From Bariatricus massiliensis (GTDB lineage: Bacteria > Bacillota > Clostridia > Lachnospirales > Lachnospiraceae): a DNA stretch of 64,000 nucleotides. Below, piece by piece: positions 16,721 to 26,923 of the stretch. Within the stretch, counting starts at the first letter, position 1; every line of letters begins with the position of its first letter. The DNA lies in assembly GCF_900086725.1 (NCBI RefSeq), contig NZ_LT574838.1, positions 1,437,617-1,501,616 on the forward strand. Direction: 5' to 3'. The notes below the pieces were generated by a model. The model saw nothing but the letters and a program-made list of their open reading frames with translations, had not been told where the DNA came from and ran no database searches. The translations under genes were made by a program, and so were the position numbers.

Positions 16721-16765
16721 CTGTTTTCTCCTTTCCGTATTGAATAGTTCTCTGGTAAATAGAAA

Positions 16766-16806
16766 ATAACTACCGATGGATTTCCCATAAAATCCGTCGG
16801 TAGTTT
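16766..16806 (-). terminator. intrinsic terminator of the alpha-glucan operon
   Basis: Stem AACTACCGA / TCGGTAGTT (16768-16776 with 16797-16805) with inner pairing GGATTT/AAATCC. The minus-strand sequence continues with TTATTTTC. It lies ~80 bp past the MalQ-GlgP stop. Confidence 0.8.
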
Positions 16807-16887
16807 GTGTACCTCCATTTAAACGGCTTATCTTTACTGCTATAATAACAGAAAACAGATTGGGTATGCAAGATATTCTCATTGAGC

Positions 16888-19800
16888 TTACAAGTCCCAT
16901 ATCTCCTTATTATACTCCGCAATTGTTCGATCCGAAGAAAAGAACCCTGCCTTTGCAATATTGACAAGCATCTTCCCTGCCCAGTTCTTTCGGTCCTTGT
17001 AATCTTCCAACATCCGCTCTTTTTCAGCAATATACGCTTTTAGGTCCAGAAGGGTCATAAACCAGTCCTTACTGATTAACTCCTTATACAATCTGCACAG
17101 ATTCTCCGGATCCCCAATCTTTATCATATCTTTGCTGATAATAAAATCTACCAGCTCTCCGATTGCCGGGTCCGACTCATAATATTTCCTTGGCTGATAA
17201 CCGTTGGTCTCATACAGCCGGATGACTTCCTCACTTCTTTTACCAAAAATGTAGATATTATCGCTGCCAACCAAATCGTGAATCTCCACATTCGCGCCAT
17301 CCATGGTGCCAAGAGTCACCGCCCCATTCAGCATGAACTTCATATTTCCGGTACCGCTTGCCTCCTTGGACGCCAGAGATATCTGTTCGGAAATATCACA
17401 GGCCGGGATGAGCTTTTCTGCTTTCGTCACGTTATAATTCTCCACCATGACAATTTTCAGATATGGCGCCACATCCGGGTCTTGATTAATCAGTTCCTGA
17501 AGGCAGAGAATCAAATGGATAATATCCTTTGCAAGCGTATATGCCGGCGCCGCTTTTGCTCCAAATATAATCGTAACCGGTATATCCGGCAAACGTCCTG
17601 CCTTAATTTCTTTATATTTATAAATCACATACAACGCGTTCATCTGCTGCCGCTTATACTCATGGAGCCGCTTAATCTGTATGTCGAATACCGATTCTTC
17701 AGAAATATCCACTCCCTGAGATGTCTGCAAATACTCTTTCAGTTCTCTTTTATTTTTCTGCTTAATACAAAGCAGCTCTTCCAGCGCCTCCTCATCTTCG
17801 GTGTAAGCAAGCAGCTTTTCAAGCTGGGACGCATCCTTTTTCCACCCTTCCCCAATGAGTTTCGTAATATAACTGCTAAGAGCCGGATTGCAGTGCATCA
17901 GCCACCGGCGGAAGGTAATCCCATTGGTTTTGTTGTTGAACTTCTCCGGGTAAATCTCATAAAACGATTTCAGCTCTGCATTTTTCAAAATCTCCGTGTG
18001 AAGAGCCGCCACACCATTAACACTGAATCCGTAATGTATATCCATGTGAGCCATATGCACCCGGTCATTCTCGTCAATAATTGCCACCTTCTCATCTGCG
18101 TATTTTTCTTTCACCCGTGCATCCAGTTTCTCAATAATGGGAATCAGATGAGGCACCACCTGCTCCAAATAAGCGAGAGGCCATTTCTCCAACGCCTCCG
18201 CCAGTATGGTGTGATTGGTATAGGCGCAAGTCTTTGTGACAATCTCTGCCGCCTCGTCAAAAGATATCCCTCGTTCTGTCAGAAGCCGAATCAGCTCCGG
18301 AATCACCATAGATGGATGGGTGTCATTAATCTGAATCACGACGTGTTCATAGAGTCTTCGAATATCGTACCCCTTCTCATCCATTTCCTTCAGGATAAGC
18401 TGCGCGCCACTGCTCACCATAAAATACTGCTGGTAAATCCGCAAAAGCTGTCCCGCTTCATCACTGTCATCCGGATACAGAAATAGGGTCAGGTTTCTTC
18501 GTATATCCTCTTTGTCAAAGGTAATTCCCTCGTCAACCATTCCTTCATCAACAGACTCTGTATCGAAAAGATGAAGCTTGTTAATTCCACTTTCATACCC
18601 CGGAATATCTATATCATACATAACCGATGTCAGCGTAAAGTTCTTGAATATTACTGGAAAATGAATTCCTGTGTCTGTAAGCCAGCTTTCCTTCTCGATC
18701 CATGGATTTTTCACTTCTTTCTGCTTGTAAGATTCAAGCACCTGACGGAACAAACCATAATGATAATTCAACCCGATTCCGGCTCCGTTAAGTCCCAGCG
18801 TCGCTATGGAATCCATGAAACATGCTGCCAGCCTACCAAGTCCGCCATTTCCAAGAGATGGCTCTGGCTCTATCTCCTCAATTTCCACAAGGCTCTTTCC
18901 GTTTTCTTCAAGAAGCTCTCGGACTTCGTCATAAATCCCCAGATTAATCAGATTATTGGACAATAATTTGCCAATCAGGAATTCTGCCGATATATAATAG
19001 ACCTTCTTATCTCCCTGATTCTCTTCCTTACCAGAGCTGATTTCCTTTGTTAATCCTAAAAGAGCATAGTACAATGCCCCCTCATCTGCCTGTGCAATGG
19101 TTTCGCCTAATCGTTCTTCCAGTTTCTGCCTCAAATTCATATTTCTGTCTGTCTCCTTCTGTGTTAAGGGCTTCCGTCCGTATACTTCCGTAAGTTTGCG
19201 CATTTTTCGGGCAAGTTCCTCCGTAAAAGCGCCTCTTTTCATCCTCCATACCCAGTTACCGCCAAGGGTAGACGGAATATTGATTCTTCCTTCTTTCCCA
19301 ATCCCAAGGATATCCTGCATAGGGATAATACACGTATCCGCCACGCTTCGCATGGCAAGGCAGATACAATCCCAATATATCTCTTCCTCATCTTTCCCCG
19401 TGTTATTGAGATACGTAAGCGCCATCTCCTGATCCTCCGGTGTAAGCTCCTTATACCAGCCTCTTAACGTATCATTATCATGTGTGCCTGTATAAACTAC
19501 ACAGTTTTTATCATAATTGTGAGGAAGATAATCGCTTTCTTCTCTGGAATCAAATGCGAACTGAAGCACCTTCATCCCCGGGTAACCGCTTGCATGTAGT
19601 AACTCCCTCACACTGTCCGTTAAAAATCCTAAATCCTCAGCAATAATCGGAAGGTCACCCAGCTCGCTTTTCACTGCATCAAATAATTCCATACCGGGTC
19701 CCTTCTTCCAGCAGCCATTCACCGCATCCGCATCTTTATAGGGGATGGAATAATATGCGTCGAACCCTCTAAAATGGTCAATCCGCATAATATCATACAG

Positions 19801-20658
19801 TCCAAAGCAATGGCGGATACGCTGTATCCACCATGCATATCCGGTTTTCTTATGGTAAGCCCAGTCATACAAAGGATTCCCCCAGAGCTGTCCTGTCGCA
19901 GAGAACCCGTCCGGCGGGCAGCCAGCCACTGCCACTGGCAATTGCTCTTCGTCCAGTTGAAACAGCTTCGGCTCCGCCCACGTATCGGCGCTGTCGTATG
20001 CTACATAGATAGGGATATCCCCGATAATCCGGATTCCCTTTTTATTCGCATATGCTTTCAGCCGCCTCCACTGCCTGTAAAATTCATATTGCAGAAATTC
20101 GTAGAATTTCACATCCTCATTCAAAACTTCCCGGTACTTTAGGAGCGCCTCCGGCCTTCGAAACCGGATATCATTCTCCCAGTTGTCAAAGCTTTGCCCG
20201 CCAAATTTATCTTTCACAGCCATATAAAGGGCATAATCAAAAAGCCACCAGCCTTCCTCCTCTAAAAATGCCCGATACTCTGCCGTCTCTTGAATCCCCT
20301 GTTCTGCAGCACATTCAAAGGCTTTCCGCAGCACCCGGAATCTTGTCGCATAGAGCTTTCCGTAATCTATCCTATCTTCACTGCCTTCAAGGTCCGCGCT
20401 TTCACATTGCTCTTTCACCAAAAGCCCTTCTTTAACCAGTGTCTTCAAGTCTATAAAATATGGATTGCCCGCAAAAGTCGAAAAGGACTGGTACGGGGAA
20501 TCCCCATAACTAGTAGGACCCAGCGGCAGAATCTGCCACAGGGTCTGTCCGGCTTCATTTAACCGATCCACAAAATCATAAGCCTCTTCGGAAAAACAAC
20601 CGATTCCATAAGGGGAAGGTAGTGCCGACACCGGCATTAATATTCCATTCTGTCTCAT
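16888..20658 (-). CDS. bifunctional 4-alpha-glucanotransferase / alpha-glucan phosphorylase fusion
   Basis: 1256 aa made of two full enzymes. Residues ~1-500 are MalQ (GH77): MRIDHFRGFDAYY holds the nucleophile Asp, PIIAEDLG the acid Glu, and TGTHDNDT the third carboxylate. Residues ~510-1256 are a GT35 phosphorylase: EPSLGNGGLGRLAACFMDS, NDTHP, DIQIKRLHEYKRQ and KEASGTGNMKF with the pyridoxal-phosphate Lys. The fusion couples disproportionation of short maltodextrins with phosphorolysis to glucose-1-phosphate. No stop or frameshift lies between the halves. The start (SD GGGAGAG) is 27 bp after the second sugar permease, making it the last gene of the import operon. Confidence 0.93.
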   Translation of the reverse strand: MRQNGILMPVSALPSPYGIGCFSEEAYDFVDRLNEAGQTLWQILPLGPTSYGDSPYQSFSTFAGNPYFIDLKTLVKEGLLVKEQCESADLEGSEDRIDYGKLYATRFRVLRKAFECAAEQGIQETAEYRAFLEEEGWWLFDYALYMAVKDKFGGQSFDNWENDIRFRRPEALLKYREVLNEDVKFYEFLQYEFYRQWRRLKAYANKKGIRIIGDIPIYVAYDSADTWAEPKLFQLDEEQLPVAVAGCPPDGFSATGQLWGNPLYDWAYHKKTGYAWWIQRIRHCFGLYDIMRIDHFRGFDAYYSIPYKDADAVNGCWKKGPGMELFDAVKSELGDLPIIAEDLGFLTDSVRELLHASGYPGMKVLQFAFDSREESDYLPHNYDKNCVVYTGTHDNDTLRGWYKELTPEDQEMALTYLNNTGKDEEEIYWDCICLAMRSVADTCIIPMQDILGIGKEGRINIPSTLGGNWVWRMKRGAFTEELARKMRKLTEVYGRKPLTQKETDRNMNLRQKLEERLGETIAQADEGALYYALLGLTKEISSGKEENQGDKKVYYISAEFLIGKLLSNNLINLGIYDEVRELLEENGKSLVEIEEIEPEPSLGNGGLGRLAACFMDSIATLGLNGAGIGLNYHYGLFRQVLESYKQKEVKNPWIEKESWLTDTGIHFPVIFKNFTLTSVMYDIDIPGYESGINKLHLFDTESVDEGMVDEGITFDKEDIRRNLTLFLYPDDSDEAGQLLRIYQQYFMVSSGAQLILKEMDEKGYDIRRLYEHVVIQINDTHPSMVIPELIRLLTERGISFDEAAEIVTKTCAYTNHTILAEALEKWPLAYLEQVVPHLIPIIEKLDARVKEKYADEKVAIIDENDRVHMAHMDIHYGFSVNGVAALHTEILKNAELKSFYEIYPEKFNNKTNGITFRRWLMHCNPALSSYITKLIGEGWKKDASQLEKLLAYTEDEEALEELLCIKQKNKRELKEYLQTSQGVDISEESVFDIQIKRLHEYKRQQMNALYVIYKYKEIKAGRLPDIPVTIIFGAKAAPAYTLAKDIIHLILCLQELINQDPDVAPYLKIVMVENYNVTKAEKLIPACDISEQISLASKEASGTGNMKFMLNGAVTLGTMDGANVEIHDLVGSDNIYIFGKRSEEVIRLYETNGYQPRKYYESDPAIGELVDFIISKDMIKIGDPENLCRLYKELISKDWFMTLLDLKAYIAEKERMLEDYKDRKNWAGKMLVNIAKAGFFSSDRTIAEYNKEIWDL

Positions 20659-20685
20659 TTGGTCTCTCCCTGTTATTATCGTTTT

Positions 20686-21525
20686 CTAGCCTTTTACCGC
20701 TCCAGCAGCCACACCCTTAATAATGTGCTTCTGACAAGACAGGTAGAAGATGATAACCGGAATAACCGCAAGTATCAGTGCCGCCATGACCGCACCCATA
20801 TCTACTCGTCCGTAGCTTCCCTTCATATACTGGATTGCAATGGAAATGGTTTTATATTTGTTCAAATCCAGCACTAGATACGGAAGCAGGAAGTCATTCC
20901 AGATCCACATGGTTTCTAGTATCCCCACCGAAATGTACGTAGGCTTCATAATAGGAAGCACCACACTGAAAAATGTCCGCAGCGGAGTACAGCCGTCAAT
21001 CATCGCCGCCTCCTCAATCTCAAGAGGAATGGATTTTACAAAGCCGCAGAACATAAAGACCGCAAGCCCTGCCCCAAATCCCAGATAAATAATGATAATC
21101 CCCCACGGCGTCCGAAGTCCGGTGCGGTCCGCCACCAGTGAAAGGGTGAACATGACCATCTGGAAAGGCACGACCATAGAAAATACGCACAGTAAATAAA
21201 GCATTTTTGTAAATTTGGATGTAATTCTTGTAATATACCATGCACACATAGAAGTGCAAATAAGAATGACAAGTACCGAACCAATCGTAATAAAGACGGT
21301 CCAGCCAACCGCACTCAAAAGGTCGTATTTATCAATAGCAGTTACGTAATTGTCGAGCCCTGCCAGCGTCTTGGAATCCGGCATGGTAAAGGGCTGTTTA
21401 TTAATAAACACCTTTTTCTTAAATGAATTCATAAGGACAATAAGAATCGGCAGAATATACACAATACCAATAATTGTAAATGCACCTGTTCCGGCCAGAC
21501 TTAACGGGCTTTTCTTTGTTTTCAT
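20686..21525 (-). CDS. carbohydrate ABC transporter permease (MalG-type)
   Basis: 279 aa, six TM helices, with the inner-membrane EAA motif region (EIEEAAMIDGCTPLRTFFSVVLPIMKP) that docks the ATPase. The start ATG directly follows the stop of the preceding permease, with the SD (AAGGAGG) inside that gene. Together with 21526-22368 and the binding protein it forms a CUT1-type importer for oligosaccharides. The ATPase gene is not in the cluster; CUT1 systems commonly share a distant MsmK-type ATPase. Confidence 0.93.
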   Translation of the reverse strand: MKTKKSPLSLAGTGAFTIIGIVYILPILIVLMNSFKKKVFINKQPFTMPDSKTLAGLDNYVTAIDKYDLLSAVGWTVFITIGSVLVILICTSMCAWYITRITSKFTKMLYLLCVFSMVVPFQMVMFTLSLVADRTGLRTPWGIIIIYLGFGAGLAVFMFCGFVKSIPLEIEEAAMIDGCTPLRTFFSVVLPIMKPTYISVGILETMWIWNDFLLPYLVLDLNKYKTISIAIQYMKGSYGRVDMGAVMAALILAVIPVIIFYLSCQKHIIKGVAAGAVKG

Positions 21526-22368
21526 CTACTGTTGCACCTCCTTTGAACGTGTTGCGCGAAGCTGTATCATTCCAATCGTTACCACTAGCAGGAAGAACAG
21601 TACCGCTTTCGCCTGCCCAACGCCTTCCCATCCGGTACGGCCGTAGAATGTATTAAAGATATTTAAGGCCATCATCTCCGACATCTTGGAAGGCTCGCCT
21701 GCTGTCAGTGACAGGTTCTGGTCAAAGAGCTTAAATCCATTGGTGATGGATAAGAACATACAGATAGTAATAGACGGCATCATCATGGGAATGGTAACCT
21801 TCCAAAGTCTCTGCCACCCGGTTGCACCGTCAATCTGCGCGGCCTCAATTACATCCCCCGGTATAGACTGCAGGCCCGCGATGTAGATAATCATCATATA
21901 CCCAATCTGCTGCCAGCTTACAAGAATAATCAGGCCCCAGAATCCATACCACTCATTTAACCCAAGGGCTGTGCTGTATCTTGCCAGAATACCATTAAAA
22001 ATCAACTGCCAGATATATCCCAGAACGATACCGCCAATCAAATTCGGCATAAAGAAAATCGTACGGAATATATTGGTTCCGTGCATCTCCTTCGTCAGTG
22101 CCATCGCAAGGGCAAAGGCAATCACATTAATCACAATCAGAGATACAATCGCAAAAAGTGCAGTGTACCAAAAAGAATGTCTGAACACGGTATCCTTCAG
22201 TGCATCCAGATAATTAGAAATTCCGTTGAACTTCGCATCGGTAACGGTTGTAAACTTACAGAACGACAGCCAGATTCCCATGAGAAACGGGACAATAAAG
22301 CCGATGATAAACGCACAAAAAGTAGGAAGTACGAATATCGGCATATAACGTTTTATGGATTTTTCCAT
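21526..22368 (-). CDS. carbohydrate ABC transporter permease (MalF-type)
   Basis: About 280 aa with six TM helices and an EAA loop (VIEAAQIDGATGWQRLWKVTIPMMMP). The frame is open to 22407, but SD AAGGAGG before ATG 22368 (MEKSIKRYMP) fixes the start. It pairs with the downstream MalG-type permease. Context (MalQ-phosphorylase at the operon end) suggests uptake of maltodextrin-like alpha-glucans. Confidence 0.93.
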   Translation of the reverse strand: MEKSIKRYMPIFVLPTFCAFIIGFIVPFLMGIWLSFCKFTTVTDAKFNGISNYLDALKDTVFRHSFWYTALFAIVSLIVINVIAFALAMALTKEMHGTNIFRTIFFMPNLIGGIVLGYIWQLIFNGILARYSTALGLNEWYGFWGLIILVSWQQIGYMMIIYIAGLQSIPGDVIEAAQIDGATGWQRLWKVTIPMMMPSITICMFLSITNGFKLFDQNLSLTAGEPSKMSEMMALNIFNTFYGRTGWEGVGQAKAVLFFLLVVTIGMIQLRATRSKEVQQ

Positions 22369-22448
22369 AAGGACCCTCCTTCCAAAAAGCGGCGTGAGGA
22401 CTTTCATACCCCCGCCGCTTTTGCTCCTCTATTTACCTTTTGTTCTCT

Positions 22449-23747
22449 CTATTTTGCTGCCGCTGCCTCTTGGGCCCATCCGTCAACAAATGCTGTGACA
22501 ACCTTATCCCAGTTTGCATCGTTCTGGTCTGCCGCATAACCGGTAAGCGCAGAGCCCACTCCATTTTTCCACTCCTCGGAAGGCATGGTAGAGAAGTTCC
22601 ATGACACCGGAGTTTTTCCTTCGTCCAAATATTTGTTGGCTTCATTTACAAGTACGTTATCAGAATCAAGATTGGAGCCAAACGGAATTACAAATCCCAT
22701 ATCCTTACACATTGCTTCCACACCTGTGTCGGAAGTTACACACCAGTTTATAAAGTCTAGTGTGGCTTTAATGTCATCCTCAGATGCCTTGGAGCTTACG
22801 CACCAGTAGTTCTCTGTTCCCGTGCACACACCCTGTTTCTCTTCGCCTTCTACGCCGATGTAAATCGGAAGAATCCCAAGGTTCTCATCTCCAACGTCTG
22901 CGATGTTGTTATATTCCCATGTACCATTCTGGTAAAATACTGCTTCCTCTGTTACAAAATCTGCCGTCGCATCGTCTGCTGTCTTTGTGGAAATCTCAGA
23001 CGGTGCACAGGTAGCGTTATTAATGTACAGATCCCAAATCTGACGGTAGTTGTCAAGATATGTCCCTTTGATTGCATCTGTGGTGTCGATTCCCTCATCT
23101 TTGTACTCATAGTAGATTGGAAGATTGGCCAGATGCGTCTTGAATCTCCAGTCAGAAGAACCGTCCATGCCTGCGGATGTAAATGCTGAAAATCCAAGCT
23201 CATCCTTTCTTGCTGTGATGTCTTCCACTATCTTCTTAAAGCTCTCAAAATTTGTAATATCTTTCGCAGAATATCCTGCTTTTTCGAGCAGCGCCTTGTT
23301 GTAAATAATGCCGTAATTCTCTACTACATAAGCGATGCCGGCCATCTTATCCCCATCCATCAGGGCAAAGCTGTCGTCTGTAAGCTCACCTGCAATATCG
23401 GAATCCTTCAAGTCATAGCAGTAATCCTTCCAGCTTGCAAGCCCAACCGGACCATTCACCTGAAACAGCGTCGGGGCGTCAGTCTTTGCCATCTCGGATT
23501 TCAATGTCTTCTCATACTCACCGGCTGCCGCGGTAAGAACTGTAACCGGAACTCCTGTCTCCTCTGTGTAGGCTTTTGCAAGAGCCTGCCACTGCTCATC
23601 CGCCTCCGGTTTGAAGTTCAGATAGTAGACCTTTCCTTTGGCATCTCCCTCAGCCTTCTTATCGCTGGAAGAAGAGCTGCAGCCAGCCAAAAGTGTAGCT
23701 GCCATTGCACCGGCCAATAATACGGATACAACTTTTTTCATTTTCAT
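22449..23747 (-). CDS. sugar ABC transporter substrate-binding lipoprotein
   Basis: About 432 aa starting MKMKKVVSVLLAGAMAATLLAGC: a lipoprotein signal peptide with lipobox LLAGC, then a Ser-rich linker and a MalE-like (SBP_bac_1) domain. SD GAGGG before ATG 23747; the frame's earlier GTG (23762) is less well placed. First gene of the permease-MalQ-GlgP block. Likely captures alpha-glucan oligosaccharides at the cell surface. Confidence 0.92.
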   Translation of the reverse strand: MKMKKVVSVLLAGAMAATLLAGCSSSSSDKKAEGDAKGKVYYLNFKPEADEQWQALAKAYTEETGVPVTVLTAAAGEYEKTLKSEMAKTDAPTLFQVNGPVGLASWKDYCYDLKDSDIAGELTDDSFALMDGDKMAGIAYVVENYGIIYNKALLEKAGYSAKDITNFESFKKIVEDITARKDELGFSAFTSAGMDGSSDWRFKTHLANLPIYYEYKDEGIDTTDAIKGTYLDNYRQIWDLYINNATCAPSEISTKTADDATADFVTEEAVFYQNGTWEYNNIADVGDENLGILPIYIGVEGEEKQGVCTGTENYWCVSSKASEDDIKATLDFINWCVTSDTGVEAMCKDMGFVIPFGSNLDSDNVLVNEANKYLDEGKTPVSWNFSTMPSEEWKNGVGSALTGYAADQNDANWDKVVTAFVDGWAQEAAAAK

Positions 23748-23819
23748 AATATGTTCCCTCACCTTTCTTAAAAAACTTTCGTTTCTTTTATGATGGCTTT
23801 ATGATATCAGAAAATGTAA

Positions 23820-23833
23820 TGAAAGCTGTAACA
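23820..23833 (+). promoter_or_regulatory. cre-like element upstream of the sugar-binding-protein gene
   Basis: TGAAAGCTGTAACA matches the CcpA consensus TGNAANCGNTNNCA at all fixed positions except the central G (CT instead of CG). It lies ~75 bp upstream of the importer operon start. Carbon catabolite repression is plausible, but the altered centre weakens the call. Confidence 0.4.
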
Positions 23834-23877
23834 ATTTAAAAACCTCATATGCAAAAAAATAAACCTATCTTTTTATA

Positions 23878-25161
23878 CTATCTTTCTTCCTCAAACTGCC
23901 GTATACTGTCATCCTCCATCCGGGTAAATTCTTCCGAACCTATCTGCCCTTTAGAAAGTTTGGGAAGATATTCCCCCAGCGTTTCCTCTTGTAATACGGA
24001 GTTCCATTTCACCTGATAGTTGGGCACCATCTGGGGGCCGCTGTTATAAGCCGCAATGTAATCTGCCAACATCTGATTATCCTTATCTGTATTCCCTTCC
24101 AGAAATGCTTCCTTCTCCTGTTGATTAAACATTGTGCGGAACTTTAAAAATTGTACCGCGCCCTTTTTCACCTCGTCACTGTAGCTTGATACAACCGCCC
24201 ATCCAAAGGTCTCCGGGGAGGAGATTAATTTATTTCCCGGAAATACCGAAAAGCGTACATTGCCTGCGAAGTCCTCCGGAATCTGTTCAATCATCCAATA
24301 TCCGTTGGGAAGCATTGCCGATTTCCCGGACGCAAAGTTCCGGTAAGCCACATCAAAGTCCGTGTGTAGGGCATCTTCCGTGGTATAGGCGAACAGCCTC
24401 TTTAACGTATCTGCCATCCGGAGTCCATTCTTATTTTGGTAACTGTCCGGAAAAAGTTCATTCATAAAAGCTGCCCCTTCTTTTGAATCGGCAAGCTCTG
24501 CCGTGGCAAGCAGCATGGGCGCCCATGCAGTGCCTTCCGTATGCAGGGCAAGGGGCGTGATTCCACTGTCTTTTAGTTGCTCGCAGCAGGCCCAGAAATC
24601 TTCCCAGGTAGCAGGGAATTCCCGGATTCCAGCCTCTTCAAACAATTGACGGTTCCAGAATACCCCGGAGCATGAAAACATGGCAGTGCTGATCGGCGCA
24701 AGATAGACACTGCCATCCGGCTCACTGCAGGCTTCCATTACCGCTGGTTCCACCATATCCTGCCAGTCTTTGTCTGCTTTCATATAAGGGGACAGATTCT
24801 CAAGCCGTCCCTCCTGTACCATCATCTCATAGAAGGAGGGAAGCATACGAAGATCTGTAATGATGGCCGGAAGTTTATCCGTCACATTCAGTCGCTTTAA
24901 ATTCTTCCGATACTCCTCCTCCGTCTCCATAATCCATTCCACATCCATGTGATAGATACCCTTGTATGCCTCATTAAATGCGTTTACCAGCTCTTCCTCA
25001 TTCTTCTTTCCGGTGGTAGGGTTGACTGTCAGTATCATGGGAATCTCAATCTCCGCTTTTGTCTTACTGTCTGTATTCTCTTTATTCTCCTTACATCCGG
25101 TGAGGCCGAGCAGAAGGATGATTAAAAGGCCTGCCAAAATCGGTTTCTTATAATTCATCAT
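23878..25161 (-). CDS. second extracellular solute-binding lipoprotein, linked to the two-component system
   Basis: About 427 aa, starting at MMNYKKPILAGLLIILLLGLTGC with lipobox LTGC, then an SBP_bac_1-type fold (EIPMILTVNPTTGKKNEEELVNAFNEAY; GVFWNRQLFEEAGI). SD GGGAGG before ATG 25161. The start overlaps the end of the histidine kinase gene by 14 bp, so it belongs to the signalling operon rather than to the importer, and it has no permease of its own. A role as a surface ligand sensor feeding the kinase is a reasonable inference; it might alternatively deliver to the adjacent permeases. Confidence 0.88.
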   Translation of the reverse strand: MMNYKKPILAGLLIILLLGLTGCKENKENTDSKTKAEIEIPMILTVNPTTGKKNEEELVNAFNEAYKGIYHMDVEWIMETEEEYRKNLKRLNVTDKLPAIITDLRMLPSFYEMMVQEGRLENLSPYMKADKDWQDMVEPAVMEACSEPDGSVYLAPISTAMFSCSGVFWNRQLFEEAGIREFPATWEDFWACCEQLKDSGITPLALHTEGTAWAPMLLATAELADSKEGAAFMNELFPDSYQNKNGLRMADTLKRLFAYTTEDALHTDFDVAYRNFASGKSAMLPNGYWMIEQIPEDFAGNVRFSVFPGNKLISSPETFGWAVVSSYSDEVKKGAVQFLKFRTMFNQQEKEAFLEGNTDKDNQMLADYIAAYNSGPQMVPNYQVKWNSVLQEETLGEYLPKLSKGQIGSEEFTRMEDDSIRQFEEER

Positions 25162-26923
25162 TCTTCCTCCCATCTCCCGGAAGCAGAATCCGGCATTTTG
25201 TCCCGTCTCCCTGCACTTCATATTCAAACTTCACATCCTCCCCATATTTCAACCGAAGCCTTGTCATAATATTAATAATTCCATAACCATGCTTTTGATC
25301 TGCAAAACAATTTTTCAATTCTACAATCGGCGTCTTTCCAAGAGCATTGATTTTATCCACCATTTCCTGCTCCATAGCAGTCCCGTTATTGTAAACCGTC
25401 AGGGAAAGCCTGTCCGATACTTCCTTTACCTCAATGCGGATAAGGCCCCCCTCGAAGATGTCGTCAAACCCATGCTTAATTGCATTTTCCACGAGAGGCT
25501 GCAAAATCAGTTTTAAAATCCACCGCTTCGATGCTTCCACCTGACAATCAATCTCATAATGAAAAAGGTCTGCATTTCGAATCTGCTGAATCTCCATATA
25601 GCTCTTTACATTCTCAAGCTCATCGGCCACCGTTACAATATCGCTTCCTTTACTTAAAGACAGGCGCAGGTAGCTGGACAGCGCCTGTATCATTTTCATG
25701 GTCTTCTCTTCCCCGTTAATTCTGGCCAGCATGTAAATGGTGTCCAGTGTATTATACAGAAAATGCGGGTTAATCTGGTTGATCAGCACATGCAGCTCAC
25801 TGCTCCGAAGCTCCTTCTCCTGCTTCTTGATTTCCCCTACAAGCTGTTCAATATTAGCAAGCATCTCATTATAAGAATGACCGATCTTGTCAAGCTCCGT
25901 ATCTGTATGAATATCCAGCTTATGGCTGAAATCTTTCCCGTCAAAGTTCTCCATTTCCCGGCTGATTTTCTGAATGGGCCGCGTGAATACACGTGAGAAA
26001 TACAAGCTGATTCCTACTGCAATCAGCATAACCAATACGTATATGCCTATCAACACCAGCAGAATTTGATTTAACCCGCTCGTCAACACCGAATTGGGGA
26101 CAATGGTGAAGATGGTAAGTCCGCTCTCCCTCTGTCGGTAAGCCTGCAGAATTCCTGTTTCCAGCCTCTGTCCCTGCGAGATGATTCCCGATTTCCCGCT
26201 CTCCGCCAGACTTTTGAGTTTCTTTTCGTCCTCCCCGCTCAAAGAAAAATGGGACGGGAAATTCTGCATGCAGAATCTTCCGCTGCTATCCATAATCCCC
26301 ACCGCGGTTTCTTCCATGGCCTCCTTATTCTCCATCAGCTTCTTTAAAAACTGGTCATTCATCTTAAAGAAAATCATCCCCGGCTCATGGGCATAGTCCA
26401 TGCTCCGCACCATTCTTCCCACAAACAGGGCGCTCTCCCCGGTTCCAAACAGGGTATCTTCTGTAAAGAACCACTCCGTTCCGGCATAACTTCCGGAAAG
26501 CCGCTCTCCAAAACCGCTTTCTTTGAACTCTTCATAGGTGATATTAGAATAAGACTTTGTGTAGACATTTCTTTTATTATCCACATAACAATATTCCGCA
26601 ACGTCATCCAAATCTATATAAGCAAAATATTTGCTGAGCGCATTTTTTTCTACATTTTCCAATCCTTTAGCCTTAAGGCTTTGCTGTACGCTGTCATCCG
26701 TAATACACTCTGCTGTCACCTCGTCACTTTTCTCATACAGATTATCCAGTGAAATGCCCATCTTCTCATTCATGAACTCATACTTATCCACAATAACACT
26801 GGTCATATTTTTGCGTACATATACCCACACTCCCATACTCGACAATAACAACGCCAGTGTCAATAACACCAGCGTGTGCTGCAGATATTTCTTTTGGATT
26901 CCTGAAGATTTTTTTATGCTCAT
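25148..26923 (-). CDS. YesM-type sensor histidine kinase
   Basis: 591 aa. TM1 at ~13-33, a large extracellular region to ~270, TM2 at ~275-300, HAMP (RPIQKISREMENFDGKDFSH), then the His_kinase domain with phospho-acceptor NPHFLYNTLDTI and an HATPase region (LVENAIKHGF, GYGIINI). This is the LytS/YesM class that works with AraC-type YesN regulators in sensing plant or host sugars. It overlaps the upstream response regulator by 4 bp and the downstream binding protein by 14 bp. Confidence 0.94.
   Translation of the reverse strand: MSIKKSSGIQKKYLQHTLVLLTLALLLSSMGVWVYVRKNMTSVIVDKYEFMNEKMGISLDNLYEKSDEVTAECITDDSVQQSLKAKGLENVEKNALSKYFAYIDLDDVAEYCYVDNKRNVYTKSYSNITYEEFKESGFGERLSGSYAGTEWFFTEDTLFGTGESALFVGRMVRSMDYAHEPGMIFFKMNDQFLKKLMENKEAMEETAVGIMDSSGRFCMQNFPSHFSLSGEDEKKLKSLAESGKSGIISQGQRLETGILQAYRQRESGLTIFTIVPNSVLTSGLNQILLVLIGIYVLVMLIAVGISLYFSRVFTRPIQKISREMENFDGKDFSHKLDIHTDTELDKIGHSYNEMLANIEQLVGEIKKQEKELRSSELHVLINQINPHFLYNTLDTIYMLARINGEEKTMKMIQALSSYLRLSLSKGSDIVTVADELENVKSYMEIQQIRNADLFHYEIDCQVEASKRWILKLILQPLVENAIKHGFDDIFEGGLIRIEVKEVSDRLSLTVYNNGTAMEQEMVDKINALGKTPIVELKNCFADQKHGYGIINIMTRLRLKYGEDVKFEYEVQGDGTKCRILLPGDGRKNDEL

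Noticed and set aside
17278..18486. 402-codon plus-strand frame inside MalQ-GlgP
   Set aside because: Antisense shadow of the phosphorylase domain; its translation has no family features.
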